A stretch of 64,000 nucleotides of DNA from DATJLY01 sp963773665 (GCA_963773665.1 CAVZBZ010000003.1:62001-126000); one strand, 5' to 3'. Counted from the first letter of the stretch, positions 41,626 to 53,933 are shown. Translations and numbers: made by a program. The notes: generated by a model not told the origin, from the sequence alone.

Positions 41626-42631
41626 CTACTTCGCGAACTCGTTCGTGAAGATCTTCGCGTAGGACGAAAGCTTGTCCTCGGGCTTCATGAAGCCGGCCTC
41701 GATATTGAGCCGGTCGGCGGTCTCGAGTCCTTGGGCATCGAGCGCCGCCGATTCGGGAGTTGCGTCGAGCGTGTGCTTGAAGGCTTCGGCGAGCACAGCC
41801 GGATCGGTGACGTTGACCCGCTTGCCGAGGATCGCCATCGCTTCCTGCGGGTGTTCGTGCATGAAGGTGAGGGCTTTCGCCGTCGCCCGCCCCATCTTGA
41901 CGCAGAGCGAGCGGTGCTTCTCGCAGGTGCTCGGCCGAGTCAGGACGACGTTCGCGGCGACGTGCGTGAGCCAGTCGGGATCCTTGTTGCCGTCGGCGAT
42001 GATGACGCCGGATCCCTCGCGCACCGCCTGCTCCACGATCGGCGGCCCGCCTGAGAACCCATCGACGGCGCCGTGCTCGAGCGACGCCGAGCTGATCCGC
42101 CGGCATCATGGCCGTGACGACATAGTCCGTCGTGGGGTCGAGCCCGCCCGCCCGACCGATGTCGTTCAGATAGGCGTGCGGGATCGCCTGGATGCTGCCG
42201 CCCACCGCGAAGCGCAGCCCCTTCATCAGCTTGGCGCGCTCGGCGAGCGGCGCGTTCGGGTCGAAATGCCGCTCGTCCGCGAGCTTCTTGCTGAGCACGA
42301 TCCAGAACCCGGTGTGGTCGTAGGTCAGGGCGATGCCGAGCACCGGCTGGCCGCGCGCCGTCGCGCGCGTCAAGGTCACGCCCGAGGCATAGGCGAAGTC
42401 CATCGATCCGGCGATCACCGCGTTGGTAGCGCCGATGCCGGCGATGACCTGCTCCTTGACGTCCAAGTCTTCGCTTTTGTAGATGCCCGCGTCCTGGGCG
42501 ATATATTCGGTCGAAAAGATCAAGGCGACGGCGGGCATGGCCATCGTCGTGTGCTCGACGTCGGCCCGTGCCGGCGCGCCGAGCGCAAGCGCAAGCGCGC
42601 CGGCGGCTACGGTGGTTCGAAGCGCAGTCAT
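41626..42631 (-). pseudogene. ABC-type substrate-binding protein (NitT/TauT type), one frameshift
   Basis: From ATG 42631 (GGAGGAG six bases upstream) a signal peptide (TVAAGALALALGAPARA) leads into HTTMAMPAVALIFSTEYIAQ, EQVIAGIGATNAVIAGSMDF and VLGIALTYDHTGFW, typical of NMT1/THI5-like periplasmic binding proteins. After MMPADQL one extra base near 42086 shifts the frame; the correct continuation, SLEHGAVDGFSGGPPIVEQA then VREGSGVIIADGNKDPDWL, runs to 41626. Whole length about 334 residues. No permease or ATPase gene is adjacent. The start overlaps the CocE-type gene (ATGA). Confidence 0.75.
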
Positions 42632-44286
42632 TGTTTCTCCTCCCTGACGATCGGCAGAATCACGTGCGATGGCCGGCGCGAATCGTGGTGGATCGTGTCG
42701 ATCCCGACCTTGTCCGGCGTGTAAGGATGGGCGAAGACGTTCTCGGTCACCGAGGAATCGCCGTTCGCGAGCTCGAGCCGGATGCGGTTCCCGGCCTTGA
42801 AGCGATAGGCCGTCGGCATCACCGCGATCCTGAAGCGATAGACGCGGCCCGGCCGCAGGGGCTCGGGTTTTTGGAACGAATAATAGGGCGCGTGCGGGCG
42901 CGACAGCTTCGCGTCGATGGCGCGCATCGAGGCGCGCAGCCACCCTTTGGTGACGATGCGCGATGGCGGCTGGAGGTTCCGCGCGCGGTCCTCGGGCGGC
43001 TGATCCATCTGCTCCGACAGCTTGACGAAGAAATCGGTATCGCTGCGGCTCGAGGCGGCGTGGAGCACGAGCTCGATCGGACCCGCGAGCTCGACATCGC
43101 GCTCGAGCGGCGCCGTCGTGAAAGTGAGGACGCGGCGTACCGGGTCCGGGCGCCCATCCGGCCCGAACCCGACGACGCCCATGCGCCAGCCGGCATCGGG
43201 ATAGTGAAATTCGGTTGCGCCGCCGTCCGCGCCCGGCTTTTCGCGCGAAAGGCCGCCGTCATTGAGCGAGGCGACGCTCCCGGTCCGGTCGCCCGCGAGA
43301 TAGAACGGCGTCGCATCGACATGCCGCGGCGGCCAGGTCCGAGCGCCATCGAAGCGCTCGGCGCCGGTGACGAAATAGCGCACGTCCGGCTCGTCGAGAT
43401 ACGAGGTTCTCCGCCCCTTGAGGTAGCAGTCGTAGAACGGCAGCAGATATTTCTCGTGAAACGCCACGCTCGAATAATCGGCGACCGCGGCGTAAAGGTT
43501 CGACGAACCGAACACCAGGAGCTTCTTCGGGCCGCCGGCGCGCTGGAACCCGACGATGTTGCCGTTCAAATGCAGATCGACCTTGCTCCACACGCCGATC
43601 GAGAACACCGGCACCCTGATCTTTTCGAGTTTTTCCGCGGCGGCGCGCTCCTTCCACCACGCGTCGTAGGTCGGGTGGCGCTTTACCGCGGCCGGATAAT
43701 CGTACTCGACGAAGCGCTTCTTCCCGGACGTGGGATAGGCGTTGACGTTGCGCACCTGGTCCCACCAAATCGTCGGATAGGAGCCCGGGATGCCGCCCTG
43801 GTAGGCCGAATCGCGATAAGTATCGACATGCCCGTCGAACGGCGCGACGCAGGCGAGGTGCGGCGGATTCTCCGTCGCCATGAACCATTGCGAGCGCGCG
43901 AAATAGGATTGTCCGATGCCGCCCACTTTGCCGTTCGACCAGCGCTGCCGCGCGATCCACTCGATCGCCTCGTAGAGATCGCGCTGCTCGCGCCGGCATT
44001 GGTAGCGGTATTCGCCGCCCGAGCGCCCGGTGCCGCGCACGTCCATGTGCACATAGGCATAGCCCCGATCGAGATACCACGCGATCGGCCCGGTCTCGCG
44101 CCACAGGAAAAGCGGGATCGCCGGCGCCATGTCGTTGTCGAAGCGATAGGGCGAGGCGGCAAGGAGCGCCGGAAAGGGGCCGCCCGTCTTCGGCACGAAC
44201 AGCGCGGCCGCGATCCTGACCCCGTCGCTCATCGGAATCGAAAGGATGCGCGAGGGCGCGACGGGCGCCTCGCCAGGATGACTCAT
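42628..44286 (-). CDS. CocE/NonD family hydrolase (X-Pro dipeptidyl-peptidase-like)
   Basis: A 552-residue alpha/beta hydrolase. RILSIPMSDGVRIAAALFVP, AYVHMDVRGTGRSGGEYRYQ, then the nucleophile elbow GGIGQSYFARSQWFMA (Ser in GQSY) and VPVFSIGVWSKVDLHLNGN. The C-terminal jelly-roll (PepX_C) domain has VRRVLTFTTAPLERDVELAG and FKAGNRIRLELANGDSSVTE. Likely an esterase or amidase; substrate unknown. No signal peptide. It sits between two substrate-binding protein genes, six bases after one and overlapping the other. Confidence 0.88.
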   Translation of the reverse strand: MSHPGEAPVAPSRILSIPMSDGVRIAAALFVPKTGGPFPALLAASPYRFDNDMAPAIPLFLWRETGPIAWYLDRGYAYVHMDVRGTGRSGGEYRYQCRREQRDLYEAIEWIARQRWSNGKVGGIGQSYFARSQWFMATENPPHLACVAPFDGHVDTYRDSAYQGGIPGSYPTIWWDQVRNVNAYPTSGKKRFVEYDYPAAVKRHPTYDAWWKERAAAEKLEKIRVPVFSIGVWSKVDLHLNGNIVGFQRAGGPKKLLVFGSSNLYAAVADYSSVAFHEKYLLPFYDCYLKGRRTSYLDEPDVRYFVTGAERFDGARTWPPRHVDATPFYLAGDRTGSVASLNDGGLSREKPGADGGATEFHYPDAGWRMGVVGFGPDGRPDPVRRVLTFTTAPLERDVELAGPIELVLHAASSRSDTDFFVKLSEQMDQPPEDRARNLQPPSRIVTKGWLRASMRAIDAKLSRPHAPYYSFQKPEPLRPGRVYRFRIAVMPTAYRFKAGNRIRLELANGDSSVTENVFAHPYTPDKVGIDTIHHDSRRPSHVILPIVREEKQ

Positions 44287-44291
44287 CGCGC

Positions 44292-45305
44292 CTAGGACCC
44301 GCCGAGCCGCTTTGCCGCTTCCTCGACCGGGCGGAGATCGACGTATTTGGGTGCCACCGTCAGCGTCTGATGGATGATGCCGAACTTGGTCTCGACGTCG
44401 AGCGCGTGCTGCGTCGCGGCGACGTCGGGCTTGCCGTCGGGCGCATGGTAGGAATCGTCCGCCGTATAGGTGAAGTCGAGCGTCTCGGGCTTCAGCTTGG
44501 TCACGTCCGCCACGATCCCCACCGTCTCCTTGTGGTGCGCCGGATCGACGAGCCACTGCACGGCGCGGATATGATCCTCGAGGAAATCGACGAGCGCCGC
44601 CCGGTGCGCGGCGATTTGATCGGCGCGCATCGCCCACAGCACGGCCTGGATGCGACCTTCGCCCTGGGCCGCGGTGAACAGCACGCGGTATTTCCCCTGC
44701 GTCACCAGGTAATGGTATTGCGGCACGAGGATGATCATGTCCACCTTGCCGTCGTCGAGCATCGCCGGCATGTTCGCGAAATTGACCTCGATGGAGGTGA
44801 AGTCGCGGTCGTTGATGCCGTGCTGACGCAAGTTGATGCGCATCGCCGAATCGCCGAACGAGCCGATCGCGTTGGTGGCGAGGTTCCTGCCCTTGAGGTC
44901 CTCGATCGTCTTGATCGGGCTGTCGGCCTTGACCGCGTAGGTGATGCTCGAATAGCCGGGCACGCCGTCCTGGAACACGTCGGCGATCATGCGCACGTCG
45001 AGATGCGCGTTGTCGACCGCGAGCGCCAGCGCCTCGGGCCCGAATGCCGCGATCTCGAGCTCGTCGATGGCGAGCGCCTGGATCTGCGGCGTGGTGCCCT
45101 GGAAGCGCACGCCCTGCGCGACATAGCTTTGCCCGAAATGGTGGAACAGTTCGGGATGGCGCTTCTGCAGCTCGTCGATGATCGGCTGCATATGCCCGGG
45201 CGTCGTCACCCAGCCGACGCGAATCTTCCATGGCTCGGCCGAAGCCGGCGTTGCCGCCGCCGCAAGAACGAGCGCTGCGCCCGCCATCAGAGCAACGATG
45301 CGCAT
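44292..45305 (-). CDS. ABC-type substrate-binding protein (NitT/TauT type)
   Basis: A 337-residue periplasmic binding protein. Signal peptide MRIVALMAGAALVLAAAATP to about ASA; the mature part has KIRVGWVTTPGHMQPIIDEL, QALAIDELEIAAFGPEALAL, GYSSITYAVKADSPIKTIED, LKGRNLATNAIGSFGDSAMR and MLDDGKVDMIILVPQYHYLV, the pattern for aliphatic sulfonate, nitrate or taurine-like ligands. GGGGAGG before ATG 45305. It heads the SBP-hydrolase-SBP unit. Different from the second SBP, so not a simple duplication. Confidence 0.87.
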   Translation of the reverse strand: MRIVALMAGAALVLAAAATPASAEPWKIRVGWVTTPGHMQPIIDELQKRHPELFHHFGQSYVAQGVRFQGTTPQIQALAIDELEIAAFGPEALALAVDNAHLDVRMIADVFQDGVPGYSSITYAVKADSPIKTIEDLKGRNLATNAIGSFGDSAMRINLRQHGINDRDFTSIEVNFANMPAMLDDGKVDMIILVPQYHYLVTQGKYRVLFTAAQGEGRIQAVLWAMRADQIAAHRAALVDFLEDHIRAVQWLVDPAHHKETVGIVADVTKLKPETLDFTYTADDSYHAPDGKPDVAATQHALDVETKFGIIHQTLTVAPKYVDLRPVEEAAKRLGGS

Positions 45306-45381
45306 GATCCTCCCCTGTCCTTGGTCTCGTTGCCGCCATAATGCCCGAAATCGGCGGCGCAACAAGAGACTCCGATGGGGA

Positions 45382-46503
<1,122 letters not shown>

Positions 46504-46593
46504 GTCCTGCCCCTTCGACTTCTGCTGACATATAAGAAGAAGTCGGGCATTCTGCAAAGCAGAGCGGCGCATCGCCGCTCGGAAAGGAACCAC

Positions 46594-47730
46594 ATGTCGT
46601 GGAATCAGGGCGGCGGCCCATGGGGCGGCGGCGGGCAGAGCCCATGGGGACGCGGACCGCAGCCTCCCAATATCGAGGAGATGCTGCGCCGGAGCCAGGA
46701 TCGCCTGCGCCGGCTCCTGCCAGGCGGCTGGGGGCGGGGCCGCGGCATCCTCCTGGTGGTCCTCGCGGTCGCCATCATTCTGGTCGTGGCCTCGAGCATC
46801 TACACGGTCGCGCCCGACGAGCAGGGCATCGTGCTGCGCTTCGGCGCCTACGACCGCACGACCACGCCCGGCCTCGGCCTCAAGCTGCCGTTCGTCGAGG
46901 ACGTGCTGCTGCCCAAGGTGACGCGGGTCAACCGCGTCGAGGTCGGATTCCGCGCCGCCAGCCCCCAGGGCCGCGGCAACGAGCTTCCGGAAGAGTCGCT
47001 GATGCTGACCGGCGACGAGAACATCATCGATATCAATTTCATCGTGCTGTGGGTGATCAACGACGCCAAGGCCTATCTCTTCAACGTCCGCAATCCCGAC
47101 GGCACGGTGAAGTCCGCCGCCGAAAGCGCGATGCGCGAAGTGATCGGCCACAGCGAGATCGCCAGCGCCCTGACCGGCGGCCGCCCAAAGATCGAGCGCG
47201 AGACGCAGGCGCTCCTTCAGGAGATTCTCGATTCCTACCACTCTGGCATCGCAATCACCAACGTGCAGCTCCAGAAAGTCGATCCCCCCGATCAGGTGCT
47301 CGACGCGTTCCGCGACGTGCAAAGCGCCAAGATCGACCAGCAGCGCCTCATCAACGAGGCCGAATCCTATCGCAACAATGTTGTGCCGGTGGCGCACGGC
47401 GACGGCGCCCGCATCGTTCAGGAGGCCGAAGCCTACCGCCAGCAGGTCGTGCTCAACGCGCAAGGCGACGCGGCGCGCTTCCTGTCGGTGCTCCAGTCCT
47501 ACAAGGCGGCCGAAGACATCACCTCGCGCCGGCTCTACATCGAGACGATGCAAACCGTGTTGCAGAACACGAACAAGATCATCCTCGACAAGGGCTCGGC
47601 AGGCTCGGGCGTTCTCCCCTACCTGCCGCTGCCTCAGCTGCAGCCGATGGCGGCGCCCCCGGTACAGCCCCAGGCGCCGCAAATTCCACCGAACCCCCAG
47701 AACAATCCATCGCGGGGGAGCGGACGATGA
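46594..47730 (+). CDS. hflK: FtsH protease modulator HflK
   Basis: A 378-residue SPFH/band-7 protein. Gly/Trp/Pro-rich N-terminus (MSWNQGGGPWGGGGQSPWG), one membrane helix around 53-70 (ILLVVLAVAIILVVASSIYT), then YTVAPDEQGIVLRFGAYDRT, LPFVEDVLLPKVTRVNRVEV and VLWVINDAKAYLFNVRNPDG. A long helical region and a Pro-rich C-terminus end it. With HflC it forms a large periplasmic cage around FtsH. Stop overlaps the hflC start (ATGA). Confidence 0.95.
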   Translation: MSWNQGGGPWGGGGQSPWGRGPQPPNIEEMLRRSQDRLRRLLPGGWGRGRGILLVVLAVAIILVVASSIYTVAPDEQGIVLRFGAYDRTTTPGLGLKLPFVEDVLLPKVTRVNRVEVGFRAASPQGRGNELPEESLMLTGDENIIDINFIVLWVINDAKAYLFNVRNPDGTVKSAAESAMREVIGHSEIASALTGGRPKIERETQALLQEILDSYHSGIAITNVQLQKVDPPDQVLDAFRDVQSAKIDQQRLINEAESYRNNVVPVAHGDGARIVQEAEAYRQQVVLNAQGDAARFLSVLQSYKAAEDITSRRLYIETMQTVLQNTNKIILDKGSAGSGVLPYLPLPQLQPMAAPPVQPQAPQIPPNPQNNPSRGSGR

Positions 47731-48626
47731 GCTCGCGCATGATCGCCGCGGCGAGCGCCGCAATCGTCGTAGTCCTCATCGTCGCCTGGAGCAGCGTTTT
47801 CGTCGTGTCGCAGATCGAAGAGGCGCTGGTGCTGCAATTCGGCAAGCCGATCCGCGTCGTCAACGATGCCGGCCTCCATTTCAAATTGCCGTGGCAGGAC
47901 GTGGTCGAATACGACCGCCGCATCCTCGATTTCGAGCCCCCCGCCGAGGAGGTGATCGCCGCCGACCAGAAGCGGCTGGTGGTCGATACCTATGTCCGGT
48001 TCCGCATCGTCAACCCGCTGCAATTCTATCAGAGCGTTGGCACCGAGCTGGTGGCACGCCAACGGGTCGGGTCGATCATGACCGGCGCGCTCCGCCGCAT
48101 CATTGGCGGCATCGAGCTGCAGGACGTGATCTCCCAGCGCCGCGCCGAGATCATGCAGCAGGTGCGCGACGAGGTGAACACGCAATCGACGGGGTTCGGG
48201 CTCGACGTGGTCGATGTGCGCATCAAGCGCGCCGACCTGCCGGAGCAGAACAGCGAGGCGATCTTCGCGCGCATGAAGTCCGAGCGGCAGCGCGAGGCGG
48301 CCGGCTACCGCGCCGAGGGCGCGCGCCAGGCGCAGCAGATCCGCGCCGACGCCGACCGGCAACGCATCGAGATCATCGCCAACTCGCAGAAGCAGTCGCA
48401 GATCCTGCGCGGCCAGGGCGATGGCGACGCGATCCGCATCACGGCCGAGGCCTATGGCAAGGACGAGGCGTTCTTCTCCTATTACCGCTCGCTCGAGGCC
48501 TATCGCGCGGCGCTTACCGGCCAGAACACGACATTCGTGCTGTCGCCGGACAGCCCGTTCTTCAAATATCTCCAGAACGGGCCGGAGCAGGAGGCTCCGG
48601 CCCGCGCCGCCGTTTCGGGCAAATGA
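47727..48626 (+). CDS. hflC: FtsH protease modulator HflC
   Basis: A 299-residue SPFH protein with one N-terminal membrane helix (IAAASAAIVVVLIVAWSSVF), then SQIEEALVLQFGKPIRVVND, FKLPWQDVVEYDRRILDFEP, DTYVRFRIVNPLQFYQSVGT, RAEIMQQVRDEVNTQSTGFG and DVRIKRADLPEQNSEAIFAR. Partner of HflK in the FtsH-associated complex. The operon continues to degP after an 88-bp gap. Confidence 0.95.
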   Translation: MSSRMIAAASAAIVVVLIVAWSSVFVVSQIEEALVLQFGKPIRVVNDAGLHFKLPWQDVVEYDRRILDFEPPAEEVIAADQKRLVVDTYVRFRIVNPLQFYQSVGTELVARQRVGSIMTGALRRIIGGIELQDVISQRRAEIMQQVRDEVNTQSTGFGLDVVDVRIKRADLPEQNSEAIFARMKSERQREAAGYRAEGARQAQQIRADADRQRIEIIANSQKQSQILRGQGDGDAIRITAEAYGKDEAFFSYYRSLEAYRAALTGQNTTFVLSPDSPFFKYLQNGPEQEAPARAAVSGK

Positions 48627-48714
48627 GGCGTCACCGGCAACCGATGCCGCTTTCGTGCGCGCGCAATCTCTCGTAAGATTGCGCATCCCCAGCCCGTCCA
48701 GGGAGTGACGTTCG

Positions 48715-50237
<1,523 letters not shown>

Positions 50238-50241
<4 letters not shown>

Positions 50242-51119
50242 GCTTCTACGATCTCCGCCGCGCGGTAGCCCTGCGCGTAGAGAAGCGCGGTAAGATCGGC
50301 GTGGTCGATGCGCCAGCGCGCCGCGGCCCGGACCGCGGGCCTGCCGCGAAAAGCCACGCCCAATCCCGCCGCCTTCAGCATCGGCAAATCGTTGGCGCCG
50401 TCGCCGACTGCGAGCGTGGCGGCAAGCGCGATCCCCATTTCTGCCGCCAGACTCTCGAGCGTCGCAAGCTTTGCCTCGCGCCCGAGAACGGGCGGCACGA
50501 GGCGGCCGGTGAGCTGCCCGTCCTTCACCTCGAGCGCGTTTGCGACGTCGAGATCGAAGCCGAGCGCGTCGCGAATGGGGCCCGAGAACACGCGAAAGCC
50601 GCCGGAGACGAGCGCGCATCTGGCGCCCTCGGCGCGCATGGTGCGGACGAGCGCCCTCGCCCCCGGCATGATCCGGATCCGCGCCGCCGCTTCGCCGAGG
50701 ACGCGTTCGGGAAGGCCGCGCAGCAAAGCGACGCGCTCGTCGAGCGCCGCCAGAAAATCAATCTCGCCGTTCATGGCGCGCCGCGTGATCGCGGCGACGT
50801 GCTCCTTGAGGCCGACGAAATCGGCCAGCTCCTCGAGCATCTCATTCTCGATGATGGTCGATTCGAGATCGGCGACGAGGAGTTTTTTGCGCCGTCCTTC
50901 GCTCGGCTGCGCCACGAGGTCGATGGCGCGATCGCCAAGTGCCGCGCGCGCGGCAAGCTCGGCCGCTTCGGGCGCCAAGCCGTCGAACGGCAAATCGATG
51001 GCGCCGGGCGCAAGCGGATCGGGATCGCCGACGCGGCCGCCGAGCCGCGTGAGCGCCGCCGCCGCGAGGCTTGCGTCTGACGGCGCGGCGGCGATCAGCG
51101 TCAGAACGAATTCCACCAT
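50238..51119 (-). CDS. serB: Phosphoserine phosphatase (DxE variant motif)
   Basis: A 293-residue HAD-superfamily phosphoserine phosphatase, last step of serine synthesis. N-terminal ACT-like part of about 70 residues, then HAD motif I LLVADLESTIIENEMLEELA: D84 is the nucleophile, but the usual second Asp is Glu (E86). Motif II ALVSGGFRVFSGPI, and motif III/IV GREAKLATLE with TLAVGDGANDLPMLKAAGLG, are normal. Head-to-head with miaA (57 bp apart). The Glu may be a clade variant; activity is presumed. Confidence 0.9.
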
Positions 51120-51176
51120 GCGGCCTTATCCGCCGCTCCCCGGCCAAAGGCAAGGCGGGGTGCTAAAACGAGGCGC

Positions 51177-52118
51177 ATGTCGGAATTCTTGATCGTTGCG
51201 GGTCCTACCGCCAGCGGCAAGTCGGCGCTCGCCCTGGCGCTCGCCGAGGAGTTTCGCGGCGTCGTGATCAACGCCGACAGCATGCAGGTCTATCGCGACC
51301 TGAACGTGCTGACCGCGCGCCCCGGCCCCGACGCGGAGGCGCGCGCGCCGCATCTTCTCTATGGCGTGATCGATGCCGCCGAACCCTGCTCGGCCGGGCG
51401 CTGGCGCGGCATGGCGCTCGCCGAGATCGCCGCCGCGCGTGCCGGGGGCCGGCTGCCGATCCTGGCGGGCGGTACGGGGCTCTATCTCCATGCCTTGATC
51501 CACGGCCTCGCTTCCGTGCCGGCGGTGCCGCAAGAGGCGCGCGAGGCGGCGCGCGCGCTCCACGCCGCTTTGGGCGGCGAGGAGTTTCGTGCACGGCTGG
51601 CGGAGCGCGATCCCGCCGCGGCGGCGCGCTTGCCCGCGGGCGACACGCAGCGCCTCATCCGCGCCTACGAGGTCGTGAGCGCGACGGGGCGGCCGCTTGC
51701 GGAGTGGCAGCGGATCGACGCGCCGCTGCCCTTGCCCGCGCCGGCCGCAATCATCCTGCTGCCGCCGCGCGACGTGCTCTATGCCGCCTGTGACGCGCGC
51801 CTGCTCGCGATGCTCGAGCGCGGCGTCATCGACGAGGTGGCGGCGCTGCGGGCGCGCGGGCTTTCGCCCAACCTTCCGGCCATGAAGGCTGTGGGCGTGC
51901 GCGAGCTTGCGCTCTACCTCGATGGGAAGGTAAGCCGCGAAGACGCCATTGCTGCAGCGCAGCAAGCGACGCGCCGCTATGCCAAGCGGCAATATACCTG
52001 GCTCCGGCACCGCATGGCCGGGCTGCGTCCGCTCACCATCGCGGCGCAATTTTCGGAAAGTTTACTTCCCGGAATATTTTCATTTATTCGTCAGTCACTC
52101 TTGACCGCCAAGATTTAG
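51177..52118 (+). CDS. miaA: tRNA dimethylallyltransferase
   Basis: A 313-residue prenyltransferase that modifies A37 of tRNAs reading UNN codons. P-loop FLIVAGPTASGKSALALALA, then VVINADSMQVYRDLNVLTAR, PILAGGTGLYLHALIHGLA, DTQRLIRAYEVVSATGRPLA, PNLPAMKAVGVRELALYLDG and RRYAKRQYTWLRHR, all signature stretches. The last 40 residues are encoded by AT-rich DNA that also holds the likely ilvB promoter. Confidence 0.96.
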   Translation: MSEFLIVAGPTASGKSALALALAEEFRGVVINADSMQVYRDLNVLTARPGPDAEARAPHLLYGVIDAAEPCSAGRWRGMALAEIAAARAGGRLPILAGGTGLYLHALIHGLASVPAVPQEAREAARALHAALGGEEFRARLAERDPAAAARLPAGDTQRLIRAYEVVSATGRPLAEWQRIDAPLPLPAPAAIILLPPRDVLYAACDARLLAMLERGVIDEVAALRARGLSPNLPAMKAVGVRELALYLDGKVSREDAIAAAQQATRRYAKRQYTWLRHRMAGLRPLTIAAQFSESLLPGIFSFIRQSLLTAKI

Positions 52119-52129
52119 CTTACTAGGTT
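52101..52129 (+). promoter_or_regulatory. Probable ilvB promoter
   Basis: TTGACC (52101-52106) and TAGGTT (52124-52129), 17-base spacer, inside the last codons of miaA. Start near 52136, leaving a leader of only about 20 bases, so no attenuator or leader peptide of the E. coli type can exist on this transcript. Confidence 0.45.
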
Positions 52130-52155
52130 GCGCTTTCGCGCGAGGAGCGGCGGTC

Positions 52156-53922
52156 ATGTCCCTGAACCAAATGACGGGAGCCGAAATGGTCATCAAAGCC
52201 CTGCTGGATCAGGGTGTTGATGTCATTTTCGGCTATCCCGGCGGGGCCGTTCTGCCGATTTATGACGCCCTCTTCAAGCAGAACCGGCTGCGCCACATCC
52301 TGGTGCGGCACGAGCAGGGCGCCGTCCATGCCGCCGAAGGCTATGCCCGCACCACCGGCAAGGTCGGCGCCGTTCTGGTGACGAGCGGGCCGGGCGCCAC
52401 GAACGCGGTCACGGGCCTCACCGACGCGCTTATGGATTCGGTGCCGCTCGTCTGCCTCACCGGCCAGGTGCCGACCCACCTCATCGGCAACGACGCCTTC
52501 CAGGAAGCCGACACCACCGGCATCACCCGGCCCTGCACCAAGCACAATTATCTCGTGAAAGACGTGAACGACCTCGCGCGCGTGATGCACGAGGCGTTCT
52601 ATGTCGCGCGCACCGGACGGCCGGGGCCGGTCGTGGTCGATCTGCCGAAGGACATACTGTTCGCGACCGGGACCTATGTGCCGCCCGAGTCCGCGGGCGC
52701 GCACAAGACCTATCGGCCGCAGACCATGCCCGATCCCGCACGCATCGAAGAGGCGGCCGAGCTCATCGTCAATGCCGAGCGGCCGCTCTTCTACGGCGGC
52801 GGCGGCATCGTCAATTCCGGCCCGCACGCCTGCGAGCTGTTCGCCGAGCTCGTCAAGAAATCCGGATTTCCCTGCACCCTCACCCTCATGGGTCTCGGGG
52901 CGTTTCCCGGCTCGGACAAGCAATATCTCGGCCTCGTCGGCATGCACGGCACCTTCGAGGCGAACAATGCGATGCACGACTGCGATGTGATGATCTGCGT
53001 CGGCGCCAGGTTCGACGACCGCGTGACCGGGCGGCTCAACGCCTTCTCGCCGGGCTCGAAGAAGATCCACATCGACATCGATCCGTCCTCGATGAACAAG
53101 AACGTGCGCGTCGATGTGCCGGTTCTCGGCGATACGGCAAAGGTGCTCGAGGCGCTTCACGACGCGCTCAAGCGGCGCAACTTCAAGCCCTCGCGCGAGC
53201 GCATCGCGAAATGGTGGAAGGCGATCGAGGGCTGGCGCGCGCGCAACTGCCTCGCCTATCGCAAGTCCGAGGGGGTCATCAAGCCGCAATACGCGATCGA
53301 GCGGCTCTATGCGCTTACCCGCGGCAAGGACCCCTACATCACCACCGAGGTGGGCCAGCACCAGATGTGGGCGGCGCAGCTCTTCCGCTTCGAGACGCCG
53401 TTCCATTGGATGACCTCGGGCGGGCTCGGCACGATGGGCTATGGGCTGCCGGCGGCGATGGGCGTGCAGATCGCGCGGCCCGACGCGCTCGTCATCGACA
53501 TCGCCGGCGAGGCGTCGATCCTGATGAACATCCAGGAGATGTCCACGATCTGCCAGTACCGCCTGCCGGTCAAAGCCTTCATCCTGAACAACCAGTACAT
53601 GGGCATGGTGCGGCAGTGGCAGGAACTGCTGCATGGCGGGCGCTACAGCGAAAGCTACACCGCCTCTCTCCCCGATTTCGTCAAGCTCGCCGAGGCGTTC
53701 GGCGCGGTCGGATTGCGCGCCCAGAAACCCGACGATGTCGACCGCATCATCAAGGAGATGCTGGCGGTCGACCGGCCGGTCCTGGTCGACGTGGTGGTCG
53801 ACCAGATGGAGAACTGCTTCCCGATGATTCCATCGGGCGCCGCGCATAACGAGATGCTGTTGGGCCCCGAGGACCGGAAGGAACAGGGAACGGTCTCGGA
53901 AGAAGGCATGGTCCTGGTCTAG
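52156..53922 (+). CDS. ilvB: Acetolactate synthase large subunit
   Basis: A 588-residue ThDP- and FAD-dependent acetohydroxyacid synthase catalytic subunit (first step of valine, leucine and isoleucine synthesis). QGVDVIFGYPGGAVLPIYDA, catalytic Glu E53 in VRHEQGAVHAAEGYARTTGK, GPGATNAVTGLTDALMDSVP, the FAD domain GMHGTFEANNAMHDCDVMIC, and the ThDP motif DIAGEASILMNIQEMSTICQ. GAGGAG upstream of ATG 52156. First of ilvB-ilvN-ilvC. Confidence 0.96.
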   Translation: MSLNQMTGAEMVIKALLDQGVDVIFGYPGGAVLPIYDALFKQNRLRHILVRHEQGAVHAAEGYARTTGKVGAVLVTSGPGATNAVTGLTDALMDSVPLVCLTGQVPTHLIGNDAFQEADTTGITRPCTKHNYLVKDVNDLARVMHEAFYVARTGRPGPVVVDLPKDILFATGTYVPPESAGAHKTYRPQTMPDPARIEEAAELIVNAERPLFYGGGGIVNSGPHACELFAELVKKSGFPCTLTLMGLGAFPGSDKQYLGLVGMHGTFEANNAMHDCDVMICVGARFDDRVTGRLNAFSPGSKKIHIDIDPSSMNKNVRVDVPVLGDTAKVLEALHDALKRRNFKPSRERIAKWWKAIEGWRARNCLAYRKSEGVIKPQYAIERLYALTRGKDPYITTEVGQHQMWAAQLFRFETPFHWMTSGGLGTMGYGLPAAMGVQIARPDALVIDIAGEASILMNIQEMSTICQYRLPVKAFILNNQYMGMVRQWQELLHGGRYSESYTASLPDFVKLAEAFGAVGLRAQKPDDVDRIIKEMLAVDRPVLVDVVVDQMENCFPMIPSGAAHNEMLLGPEDRKEQGTVSEEGMVLV

Positions 53923-53933
53923 GGCAGGGGCCG

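Noticed and set aside
52119..52155. Attenuator or leader peptide before ilvB
   Set aside because: Only 37 bases separate miaA from ilvB and no run of branched-chain codons or terminator hairpin is present.
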